Source: DAIDAN01 sp049303335 (GTDB taxonomy: Archaea > Aenigmatarchaeota > Aenigmatarchaeia > Aenigmatarchaeales > DAIDAN01). From it: a stretch of 33,209 nucleotides of DNA. Below the pieces are notes generated by a model, which saw only the letters and a program-made list of their open reading frames with translations, made no database searches and was not told where the DNA came from. Positions 12,988 through 20,071 of this stretch are shown one piece after another; positions within the stretch are counted from its first letter, which is position 1, and each line of letters starts with the position of its first letter. The DNA is taken from positions 1 through 33,209 of the forward strand of contig JBAQNA010000005.1 of the NCBI GenBank assembly GCA_049303335.1. Reading direction: 5' to 3'. The position numbers were made by a program, and so were the translations under genes.

Positions 12988-15843
12988 ATGGTAGACTTCA
13001 AAAAGATAGAAAAAAAGTGGCAGAAGAAGTGGGAGGAGGCGAAAACATTCGAGGCGGAGCCTGACGGAAAAAGAGAAAAATTCTTCATCGCGGTTCCATA
13101 TCCTTACGTTTCCGGACCTTTGCACATAGGACACGGGCGGTCTTTCACATGCGGGGACATTTTCGCAAGGTTCAAGCGGCTGAAAGGCTTCAATGTGCTT
13201 TTCCCGATAGCGTTCCACATAACGGGGACTCCCGTTCTCGCGATTTCGAAATCCATCCAGGCGAAAGACGAAAAAGTCTTGAAGCTGATGAAAGAATATG
13301 TTTCTTATCACACTTCGGAAAAAGGAAAGATAGATGGAATAGTGGAAAGCTTTGCAGAGCCGATGAACATTTACAAATATTTCTCGAAAACAATGAAAGC
13401 TGATTTTACTTCCCTTGGAATGAGCTTTGACTGGAGGAGGGACTTCACGACGGCGGACAAAATCTATAACAAGTTCATAGAATGGCAGTATTTCAAGTTC
13501 AAGGAAAAGAATTTCATAATTCAGGGAAAATACCCGATAACATATTGCCTTTCCGATAAGAACGCAGTAGGCGAGGACGACATAAAGGACGGGGACACCG
13601 ACACTGTGGCGATGAACGAATTCGTTTTCATGAAATTCAAGTTCGGAGACGATTACATCATAGCAGGCACACTAAGACCGGAGACCATATACGGGCAGAC
13701 GAACCTTTGGGTCAATCCGGACACCGTTTACGTGCGCGCTTCCGTTGATGGCGAAACATGGATAGTCAGCAAGGAATGCGCGGAGAAGCTTTCCTACCAG
13801 AGAGAGAAGGTAAAAATAATGGGAGAAATAAAAGGCAGCGAACTTGTGGGCAATACGTGCGAAGCCCCGAAAATAAACAGGAAACTTATGATCCTTCCCG
13901 CAAGCTTCTGCGACCCCGACATAGGCAGCGGGATAGTGACGTCCGTCCCTTCCGATGCGCCTTACGACTACATTTCATTGCAGGAACTGAAAAGCGACAA
14001 AAGCTTCTGCGAAAAGTTCGGACTTGACTGGGAAACGGTAAAGAAGATAGAGCCGATATTGATAATAGAAACAGCTGATTACGGGAACTTTGCGGCGAAA
14101 AAATCTGTTGAGGAACTCGGCATAAAAACCCTGAAGGATGAAAAACTTGAGGAAGCCACCCACAGGGTTTACAAGGCGGGATTCCACACGGGCGTGATGG
14201 GCAAAGCATCAGGCAAATATGCGGGAATGTCCGTGCAGGAAGCGAAAGACCTGATAAGGGAGGAATTGGTAAAGGAAGGGAAGGCTTCCATATTCTATGA
14301 AACAACAAGAAAAGCGGTTTGCAGGTGCGGCGGAAAAATAATAATAGCGAAGCTTGAGGGGCAGTGGTTCCTGGACTATAACGCAAACGGCTGGAAGGAA
14401 AACGCGTTCAAGTGCATCAACAAAATGAAAATCTATCCTGAAAAATACAGGCAGGCGTTCGAGGACAATTTCAGGTGGCTTAACAAAAGGCCCTGCGCAA
14501 GAAGGCGCGGGCTCGGCACGGAGCTGCCTTTCGAGAAGGGCTGGATTATCGAGTCGTTGAGCGACTCTACAATCTATATGGCTTTCTACACGATAGCACA
14601 CATAATCAAGGAAAACAAGATAAAGCCGGAACAGCTTTCGCCAGAAGTGTTCGATTTTGCGCTTCTTGGAAAGGGCTCCGCAGCCGCGGTTTCAAAAAAA
14701 TCCGGAATAAGCGCGAAAATCCTGAGCATGATGAGGGAGTCGTTTGATTACTGGTATCCGCTAGACCAGAGGCACACAGCGATAATGCACATCTCCAACC
14801 ATTTGAGCTTTTTCATCTTCCATCATGCTGCAATATTTGCGGAAGAGAAATGGCCGAAAGCAATAACGTTGATTGAACCCGTCACTGTTGAAGGCTCGAA
14901 GATGGGCAAGTCAAAAGGGAACGTAATACCGCTTGCCAAGATAAGCGGGGAATTTGGAGCCGACCTGTTCAGGCTTTACATGACATATTCCGCGGAGTTC
15001 GGCACGAGCATGGACTGGAAGCAGGCTGAAGCGGAAAACACAAGAAAGCATCTGGAGAAATTTTACTCTCTTGTATCGGATGCTGCAAAAACAAAAAGCA
15101 AGAAGACGGCAAAGCTTTCCACTTATTCAAGGGCGCTCCTGTCGCGCGTTGAAAAAAGGCTGAGCGAAGCTGGCAGGCTTATGGAAAGTTATGACCAGAG
15201 AAAATACTTGCAGGTCGTGTTCTACGATATGCTCAACGATGTTTTGCAATATGAAAAAACTGCGGACAATGATGAACAGGACAAAGTTCTGCCGGAAGTT
15301 TTTGCGAAATGGATAATCTCGCTTTCTCCGGTAATGCCGCACGTCTGCGAGGAACTCTGGGAACAGCTTGGAAAAAAAGGTTTCGTATCCGAGGCAAAAT
15401 GGCCCGAGCCAGACAAGAAACTTATTGACGAAAGTGCCGAGAAAGCAGAGGAACTTGTAAGACAGACTTTGGAAGACGCGAAAGAGATAATAAAAATTGT
15501 GAAGATAGAGCCGAAGCAAATAAACGTTTATGTTTCCCCGGAATGGAAGTATGAAGTTTATTCCGCCGCGCTGAAGAAGCCGAATAATATCGTTCAGGAA
15601 ATAATGAAAGTCGAGACGATAAAGAAACGGGGAAACGCAGCCGTGAAATATGCGCAATCGCTCGCGTCAAAACAGCTTTCGGAAAGGCTTTCACAGAAGG
15701 AGGAGTTCGCGGCACTGAAAGACGCGGAAGAGTTCTTCTCAAAAGAAATGTGCGTTTCAGTCAAAGTGACAAAAGCCGAAGAAAGCAAGTCGGAAAAGGC
15801 GCAGCGCGCGGAGCCGGGAAAGCCGGGGATTGAAATAGTTTGA
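12988..15843 (+). CDS. leuS: leucyl-tRNA synthetase, archaeal type
   Basis: This class I synthetase charges tRNA-Leu. The 951-aa product has PYPYVSGPLHIGHGRSFT with the HIGH motif at 46-49, a CP1 editing domain containing GTLRPETIYGQTNLWVNP, a Cys pair in AVCRCGGKI, the archaeal segment RRGLGTELPFEKGWIIESLSDST, and KMGKSKGN as the KMSKS motif. It ends in an anticodon-binding and C-terminal region. Length is typical of archaeal and eukaryotic-type LeuRS. ATG 12988 gives a normal start; an in-frame GTG at 12979 is an alternative. The gene tRNA-Leu(CAA), one of its substrates, is at 28786. Confidence 0.95.
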   Translation: MVDFKKIEKKWQKKWEEAKTFEAEPDGKREKFFIAVPYPYVSGPLHIGHGRSFTCGDIFARFKRLKGFNVLFPIAFHITGTPVLAISKSIQAKDEKVLKLMKEYVSYHTSEKGKIDGIVESFAEPMNIYKYFSKTMKADFTSLGMSFDWRRDFTTADKIYNKFIEWQYFKFKEKNFIIQGKYPITYCLSDKNAVGEDDIKDGDTDTVAMNEFVFMKFKFGDDYIIAGTLRPETIYGQTNLWVNPDTVYVRASVDGETWIVSKECAEKLSYQREKVKIMGEIKGSELVGNTCEAPKINRKLMILPASFCDPDIGSGIVTSVPSDAPYDYISLQELKSDKSFCEKFGLDWETVKKIEPILIIETADYGNFAAKKSVEELGIKTLKDEKLEEATHRVYKAGFHTGVMGKASGKYAGMSVQEAKDLIREELVKEGKASIFYETTRKAVCRCGGKIIIAKLEGQWFLDYNANGWKENAFKCINKMKIYPEKYRQAFEDNFRWLNKRPCARRRGLGTELPFEKGWIIESLSDSTIYMAFYTIAHIIKENKIKPEQLSPEVFDFALLGKGSAAAVSKKSGISAKILSMMRESFDYWYPLDQRHTAIMHISNHLSFFIFHHAAIFAEEKWPKAITLIEPVTVEGSKMGKSKGNVIPLAKISGEFGADLFRLYMTYSAEFGTSMDWKQAEAENTRKHLEKFYSLVSDAAKTKSKKTAKLSTYSRALLSRVEKRLSEAGRLMESYDQRKYLQVVFYDMLNDVLQYEKTADNDEQDKVLPEVFAKWIISLSPVMPHVCEELWEQLGKKGFVSEAKWPEPDKKLIDESAEKAEELVRQTLEDAKEIIKIVKIEPKQINVYVSPEWKYEVYSAALKKPNNIVQEIMKVETIKKRGNAAVKYAQSLASKQLSERLSQKEEFAALKDAEEFFSKEMCVSVKVTKAEESKSEKAQRAEPGKPGIEIV

Positions 15844-15851
15844 AAATAATT

Positions 15852-16115
15852 CTACAGTTCTTCAACATCCTTTGATATTTCCTCTCTCGGCTGTTTCAGC
15901 GCCTCTTCAATCCTTTTCAGCCTGATTTCAAGAAACTTCACGTCGGTTGTAAGCTCGGCAATAGCGCACCATATCTGCGCTGCCGTGGGATTTGACGCGC
16001 TCTTGTAAATTTCCTCGTGCGAGCGGCTTCTCTTTATCATCTCGTTAAGCTGCGCCTTTATGGAATAGTGCATCTTCTCCTTCCACTTGCGCGAGCCGAG
16101 GAAATCGGTGAACAT
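15852..16115 (-). CDS. hypothetical coiled-coil protein, 87 aa
   Basis: This helical protein begins MFTDFLGSRKWKEKMHYSIK. The second half (AELTTDVKFLEIRLKRIEEALKQ) has a heptad-like pattern compatible with a coiled coil, and the tail is acidic. TTTATAAA lies about 25 bp upstream, suggesting a leaderless transcript. No family is recognised. It is convergent with leuS (8-bp gap) and follows the TrmB-like gene on the same strand. Confidence 0.6.
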   Translation of the reverse strand: MFTDFLGSRKWKEKMHYSIKAQLNEMIKRSRSHEEIYKSASNPTAAQIWCAIAELTTDVKFLEIRLKRIEEALKQPREEISKDVEEL

Positions 16116-16145
16116 ACAATCAATTATATTTTGTTTTATAAAGAT

Positions 16146-16952
16146 TTAAACCACGCTTCCAGCCTTCTCCCAGAGCGCGTCAAACTTTTTCCTGTAGTCC
16201 GTCTCCTGGTTAAGGAACCATGTCCCGCAAGTTTCCATGTTCTGCCTCGGGTTGCGCTTCATCTCCACGGTTATTCCGTGCCTGCCGTCCGCGACCATCG
16301 TGAAGGGCTGCATTATCCTGTCCATGAACCTGAGTTCTGCGCCCATTTTCCTGAACAACGCGGTGCGCTCTTCAGGCATGCTTGAATTCATTATCCTTAT
16401 TTTCACGCCCCGCTCGATCGCCCTTTTTATGGAATCCATCAGCACGAAATCGTCCTCGATGTCCTCGGCCATTATCAAGACTTCCTGCTGCGCGATGTCA
16501 AGAATAAGTGCGGACTTGTCCGTGAAATCCCCCGTTTTCGAGTACCTCTCGAAAATCTGCTTGCCCATCCATATTTCCTTGCCGGAAATATTCCTGTCAT
16601 AAATTTCCTTCAGCTTGGAAAAAGTCTCCTTCTTCTCGATATATTCCCTGCTCACGTAGCTGAACATCCTCTGGAAGGGGTTCGCCCTCGCAAGCCAGAA
16701 AATTTTGTTCTTTCCCGATTCGGACTCGACCAGACCTTTTTGCTGCAAAGAGTAAAGGTATTTGTAAGTATTTGTAACGGACATTTCCGCCTTTTCCGCT
16801 ATGTCGGAGGCGTTGCTCTTCTGCTGCCTGTTCTTCTCCAACGACAGCATCGCGGAGAGTATTTTTATCTCAAGCTTGTCAAACTGCCCCGTCTTTTCAA
16901 GAAGCCCGCAAAAATCGTCCATCTCCCTGTTCTTGTTCAATATGAAAGCCAT
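16146..16952 (-). CDS. TrmB-family transcriptional regulator
   Basis: This 268-aa protein has an N-terminal winged helix (residues about 25-85: LEIKILSAMLSLEKNRQQKSNASDIAEKAEMSVTNTYKYLYSLQQKGLVESE is the domain, read in parts). A coiled linker and a C-terminal phospholipase-D-like domain typical of TrmB regulators follow (SALILDIAQQEVLIMAEDIEDD, AIERGVKIRIMNSS, HGITVEMKRNP). Family members sense sugars or other ligands. ATG 16952 lies about 25 bp after CTTAAATAG, fitting a leaderless start. It is divergent from the FKBP gene; its targets are not evident. Confidence 0.75.
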   Translation of the reverse strand: MAFILNKNREMDDFCGLLEKTGQFDKLEIKILSAMLSLEKNRQQKSNASDIAEKAEMSVTNTYKYLYSLQQKGLVESESGKNKIFWLARANPFQRMFSYVSREYIEKKETFSKLKEIYDRNISGKEIWMGKQIFERYSKTGDFTDKSALILDIAQQEVLIMAEDIEDDFVLMDSIKRAIERGVKIRIMNSSMPEERTALFRKMGAELRFMDRIMQPFTMVADGRHGITVEMKRNPRQNMETCGTWFLNQETDYRKKFDALWEKAGSVV

Positions 16953-17124
16953 ACCGTTAGTTTCGCGCAATTCTATTTAAGGGTTGCGATTATACGCCGG
17001 TTTATAATATGAATCAACAGAAAGCGCTTGTGCAACAAACCCGAACAGCCGGTTTTGCCCCCTGATTCAATTCTGCTCCCAAAGCAAGATAAGCTTTAAA
17101 TAATAACCTTCCAAAGGTTTTGGA

Positions 17125-17781
17125 ATGCAGAAAAACGATTTCGTCAGGATTTTATATTCGGGAAAGATTAAGGAAACGCAGCAAGAGTTTGACAGCGGGG
17201 AAGTTCCCGTGGTGGTCGGCGCGAAGTTTGTGCTGCCCGGAATAGACGAGACTCTGGAGCAGATGCAAGTCGGGGAAAGGAAGACCGTGGAAGTGGCGCC
17301 GGAAAAGGGATTCGGCCTGCGTGACCAGAAATTCATAAAGCTTGTTCCGGTTTCGCAATTCAGGAAAAACAACATGGACCCGTATCCGGGAATGGTAGTG
17401 TCCGCGGACAACGCTCACGGCCGCGTCCTGTCGGTTAACAGCGGGCGCGTGCGCATCGATTTCAACCATCCGCTTGCGGGAAAGGTTCTCGTTTACGACG
17501 TCGAGATAAAGTCAAAGATTGACGACAGCAAGGAGAAGATAAAGGCGCTTGCGGAGTTCTACACAAAGCTGCCTGCGAACAAGATAAATGTCGAGATAAA
17601 GGACAAGGAAGCAGAGGTAATTGTGCCGCCGATGATCTCGCCGGTTTACAAGAAAAAGATAGCCGACGACATCAGGGCTTATGTAGGCTTGGAAAAGGTA
17701 AAGTTCTCCGAAGTTTACGAGAAAGGCGAGGAAAAGGCTGAAGAAATCAAGGGAGAAAATGTGGAAGAGAAGAAAGAGTAA
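17125..17781 (+). CDS. FKBP-type peptidyl-prolyl isomerase (SlyD-like, long archaeal form)
   Basis: This 218-aa prolyl cis-trans isomerase and chaperone starts MQKNDFVRILYSGKI. Family features are VLPGIDETLEQMQVGERKTVEVAPEKGFG, an insert-in-flap domain (about 75-125, with PGMVVSADNAHGRVLSVNSGRVRIDFNHPLAGK) and the return strand VYDVEIKSK. A C-terminal extension of about 75 residues, rich in Lys/Glu at its end (GEEKAEEIKGENVEEKKE), is typical of long archaeal FKBPs. CTTTAAATAATAA lies about 25 bp before the ATG, giving a leaderless transcript. It is likely cytoplasmic. Confidence 0.92.
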   Translation: MQKNDFVRILYSGKIKETQQEFDSGEVPVVVGAKFVLPGIDETLEQMQVGERKTVEVAPEKGFGLRDQKFIKLVPVSQFRKNNMDPYPGMVVSADNAHGRVLSVNSGRVRIDFNHPLAGKVLVYDVEIKSKIDDSKEKIKALAEFYTKLPANKINVEIKDKEAEVIVPPMISPVYKKKIADDIRAYVGLEKVKFSEVYEKGEEKAEEIKGENVEEKKE

Positions 17782-18357
17782 TCATACATGCAAGACATTC
17801 TTGTAAATTTCATCCCATTTACTGTTTCCAAAAATATTCTCTGCAGATGCCACTATATGAGGAACTATAGATGAGAAATATTCCTTTTGAGTTATCATAC
17901 CTTCTTCAACATATATTCTGCCATCTCTCATGCAAAACATTCTTGGCCTCTCTAGAAAACCCCCTTGAGGAACCGATGCAGAATCTAAAACTATACCTTT
18001 AGAGAAAGTCAAACTTTCAACTTTTGCGTTACTGTCTTTTTTGTAATTTACGTCTGAAATTCCTTTTACCAATCTGCTGCTTTTGCCATATATTCTATAT
18101 TTGTATACTCCATCATCTACCAATGCTATATCTTCAAGGACATTCAAAGAAGATAATTTAAGATGCGCATTACTCCAGTCATCGTGGAAAGTTCCTTCAA
18201 TAACAGCATTAAACGACGGTTTTTCTTCATTGATAATTGGTGTTTTTTTAGTATCGTAAATCGATATTCCGCTACTTCCGTATTTTGGCTCTATGCTATT
18301 TGCAAGAATATCAAAAAAGCCACGACCACTATTATTAATTGGTTCGAATCCAGACAT
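17782..18357 (-). CDS. hypothetical protein, 191 aa
   Basis: The product begins MSGFEPINNSGRGFFDILAN. GGTGATAAT immediately before the ATG at 18357 fixes the start. It is Ser/Asn-rich with many beta-type stretches (SFNAVIEGTFHDDW, YKYRIYGKSSRLVKG, KVESLTFSKGIVLDS) and a helical end (FFSSIVPHIVASAENIFG in part). No signal peptide or known domain is seen. It is visibly richer in A/T than ftsZ and leuS around it. It ends directly against the FKBP stop codon (convergent). Confidence 0.55.
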   Translation of the reverse strand: MSGFEPINNSGRGFFDILANSIEPKYGSSGISIYDTKKTPIINEEKPSFNAVIEGTFHDDWSNAHLKLSSLNVLEDIALVDDGVYKYRIYGKSSRLVKGISDVNYKKDSNAKVESLTFSKGIVLDSASVPQGGFLERPRMFCMRDGRIYVEEGMITQKEYFSSIVPHIVASAENIFGNSKWDEIYKNVLHV

Positions 18358-18513
18358 ATTATCACCAAATCTAATTATCAATATATAATGAACTAAAGCA
18401 TTTAAGCCTTTCGCATTTATGTTTTCTGATTTTTGCGCATTATAAGTTCTCTTATAAAATATAAATTCCCGGAAAATATTTTGCGCACCTTTAAATATGT
18501 TCCCGCCGATTTA

Positions 18514-18544
18514 TTCTGCAGATGACTTTCTAGCATCTGTAGAA
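18514..18544 (+). promoter_or_regulatory. hairpin or operator upstream of ftsZ
   Basis: TTCTGCAGATG and CATCTGTAGAA form an 11-bp stem (one G-T wobble) around a 9-nt loop. It lies 50-80 bp before the ftsZ ATG and downstream of two TATA candidates (about 18450 and 18490). It could be an RNA hairpin in the leader or a protein-binding palindrome at the start site. Confidence 0.5.
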
Positions 18545-18595
18545 ATTCTAAAAGTTTTGTTAATTATAAGACAAAAAATAATAAGGGTGATTAAT

Positions 18596-19690
18596 ATGGC
18601 AGTAAGGGCTGGGGAAAAGATAGACGCGCAGGCGAAAACGAAGTCCGTTGACGAGGACTTGAGAAAACTTCTCGAGACAAGGCAGGCGGAAATAAAGGTC
18701 GTCGGGGTCGGCGGCGCCGGAAACAACACGATATGCAGGATAATGCAGGTCGGGGTTGCAGGCACCGAAATTATTGCGATAAACACGGACGCGCAGGACC
18801 TTCTTTACACGGACGCGGACCAGAAAATACTGATAGGCAAGGAACTTACACGCGGTTTGGGCGCAGGCGCGGACCCGCACATCGGAATGGAATCGGCAAA
18901 GGAAAACAAGGAAGACATAAAGCACGCGCTTGAAGGCTCTGACATGGTTTTCATCACCTGCGGCCTCGGGGGCGGAACGGGAACAGGGGCGGCGCCGGTT
19001 GTCGCGGACATTGCAAAGAAACTCGGCGCGCTCACGGTGGGAATAGTGACGCTGCCGTTTTCAATGGAAGGCAAACAGAGGATGGAGAACGCAAGATACG
19101 GCTTGGAGGAGTTGGAGAACATAGTGGACACGCTTATCGTCATACCGAACGACAAGCTTCTTGAGATTGTTCCAGACGTCTCGATAACGACGGCATTCAA
19201 GGTTGCGGACGAGATTCTTGTCAACTCGGTCAAGGGAATAGCTGAACTCGTCACAAAGCCGGGACTTGTAAACCTTGATTTCGCGGACATTCGCGCTGTA
19301 ATGGGAACTGGCGGCCTTGCAATGATAGGCATGGGCGAATCAGACACGGAGAACAGGGCGCTCGAAGCAGTGGAAAAGGCTTTGAACAACCCGCTTCTTG
19401 ATGTGGACATAGAAGGCGCAACCGGGGCTTTGATAAACGTATGCGGTGGAACCGACATAACAATAAGGGAGTGCCAGGAAATAGTGGAGGCCGTGACATC
19501 AAAACTCTCGGAGGACGCGAAAGTAATCTGGGGAGCGCAGATAATCAAGGACCTTGGCGACTCGGTCAGGACAATGCTCATCGTGACCGGCGTGAAAAAC
19601 TCGCAGGTAATGGCGCAGACCCGCCACAAGGGCTTCAACACCGAGAAGTCCAAGGAGATAGAGAAGATTCTCGGGATTGACTTTGTGTAA
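18596..19690 (+). CDS. ftsZ: cell division protein FtsZ
   Basis: This tubulin-fold GTPase forms the division ring at mid-cell. The 364-aa protein has VVGVGGAGNN (35-44), the tubulin signature GGGTGTG (125-131) and the T7 synergy motif NLDFAD needed for GTP hydrolysis. It ends GIDFV without a long C-terminal tail. The start is fixed by GGGTGAT 5 nt before ATG 18596; the frame extends upstream to ATG 18497, but that part is not family-like. An intrinsic-looking terminator follows. minD is distant (about 8 kb) and oriented oppositely. Confidence 0.95.
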   Translation: MAVRAGEKIDAQAKTKSVDEDLRKLLETRQAEIKVVGVGGAGNNTICRIMQVGVAGTEIIAINTDAQDLLYTDADQKILIGKELTRGLGAGADPHIGMESAKENKEDIKHALEGSDMVFITCGLGGGTGTGAAPVVADIAKKLGALTVGIVTLPFSMEGKQRMENARYGLEELENIVDTLIVIPNDKLLEIVPDVSITTAFKVADEILVNSVKGIAELVTKPGLVNLDFADIRAVMGTGGLAMIGMGESDTENRALEAVEKALNNPLLDVDIEGATGALINVCGGTDITIRECQEIVEAVTSKLSEDAKVIWGAQIIKDLGDSVRTMLIVTGVKNSQVMAQTRHKGFNTEKSKEIEKILGIDFV

Positions 19691-19703
19691 AACAATTTCT
19701 GAC

Positions 19704-19738
19704 AATCCGGGTAAACGCCGCCCGGATTTTTTATTTTT
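19704..19738 (+). terminator. hairpin terminator after ftsZ
   Basis: AATCCGGG (19704-19711) and CCCGGATT (19721-19728) form an 8-bp G/C-rich stem with a 9-nt loop, followed by a T-rich run. It begins 13 bp after the ftsZ stop and before the tRNA-Glu promoter, so it plausibly separates the two transcripts. Confidence 0.6.
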
Positions 19739-19750
19739 AATTCCTGTAAA

Positions 19751-19760
19751 CTTTAAATAG
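19751..19760 (+). promoter_or_regulatory. TATA box for tRNA-Glu
   Basis: CTTTAAATAG ends about 24 bp before the tRNA 5' end, matching archaeal TATA spacing. It lies directly after the ftsZ terminator. Confidence 0.65.
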
Positions 19761-19823
19761 GTTCTTGCGGCATTTAGGTTATTGCCCCCATCGTCTAGTC
19801 CGGTCAAGGATAGAGGCCCTTCG

Positions 19824-19885
19824 AGAATCTTTTTACGAAGGATTTGAGCGCGAGACATTTTATGTTCGCGCTGTGACAAGAGGAA
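19824..19885 (+). other. anticodon-loop intron (37/38) of tRNA-Glu
   Basis: This 62-nt intron sits at the canonical position. It contains an inner hairpin, GCGCGA with TCGCGC, and a CGAAGG stretch able to pair with the upstream exon end CCTTCG. Confidence 0.75.
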
Positions 19886-19900
19886 AGCCTTTGACACGGG

Positions 19901-19968
19901 TGAGCCTTTTTCTTTTCAAAGAAAAGCGCTTGCGGAAAAGAAATATATGAAGAAAAAGGCTTCGTGTT
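19901..19968 (+). other. T-loop intron (53/54) of tRNA-Glu
   Basis: This 68-nt intron is closed by an 11-bp helix (GCCTTTTTCTT with its complement). It carries the block GAAAAGCGCTTGCGGAAA, which matches the T-loop intron of tRNA-Arg at 17 of 18 positions, and AGCCTTTTTCTTTTCAAA, which matches the D-loop intron of tRNA-Arg. Confidence 0.75.
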
Positions 19969-19975
19969 TTCAAAT

Positions 19976-19988
19976 CATGGGAGAAACT
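19976..19988 (+). other. 13-nt insertion in the tRNA-Glu T-arm
   Basis: CATGGGAGAAACT separates the T-loop from the 3' T-stem strand. It may be a very short third intron. Alternatively, ATGGG-AGAAACT-CCCGT forms a complete second T-arm-like hairpin with a 5-bp stem and 7-nt loop. Confidence 0.5.
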
Positions 19989-19990
19989 CC

Positions 19991-20006
19991 CGTCGGGGGC
20001 ACCAAA
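19991..20006 (+). repeat. attachment site, tRNA-proximal copy
   Basis: CGTCGGGGGCACCAAA covers the end of the tRNA T-stem, the acceptor strand and CCA, plus two bases. It is identical to 27758-27773, so strand exchange preserved the tRNA 3' end. Confidence 0.85.
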
Positions 20007-20025
20007 TACTGAAGTGTGTATCCTG

Positions 20026-20038
20026 AGGTGTTGTTCAA
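20026..20038 (+). repeat. shared leader motif, copy 1 (before integrase)
   Basis: AGGTGTTGTTCAA also occurs at 27319-27331, in both cases shortly before a start codon of an element gene. It includes an AGGTG ribosome-site core. Confidence 0.6.
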
Positions 20039-20071
20039 GTATGTTTGGGACAAACATCAGTCAGGATTTTT

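Larger units (their letters stand above)
19784..20004 (+). tRNA. tRNA-Glu(UUC) with anticodon-loop and T-loop introns and an extra T-arm insertion
   Basis: The exons are 19784-19823, 19886-19900, 19969-19975 and 19989-20004 (CCA encoded). Acceptor GCCCCCA pairs with CGGGGGC except for an A7-C66 mismatch. D-stem GTCT pairs with GGAT. Anticodon stem GAGGC pairs with GCCTT around CCTTCGA (anticodon TTC; position 33 is C rather than the near-universal T). T-stem ACGGG pairs with CCCGT around TTCAAAT. A further 13 nt (19976-19988) must be removed to close the T-arm. The gene's last bases form the attachment site of the integrative element. Amino-acid identity is firm; correct maturation is less certain. 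Confidence 0.8.

Noticed and set aside
17010..17069. Inverted repeat TGAATCA...TGATTCA about 46 bp apart between the TrmB-like and FKBP genes, considered as a small RNA.
   Set aside because: The arms are only 7 bp, the inner sequence does not fold convincingly, and no H/ACA or C/D box pair is present.
18497..18595. In-frame upstream ATG extending FtsZ by 33 residues.
   Set aside because: The extension is not FtsZ-like and overlaps a likely TATA box and hairpin; GGGTGAT supports ATG 18596.
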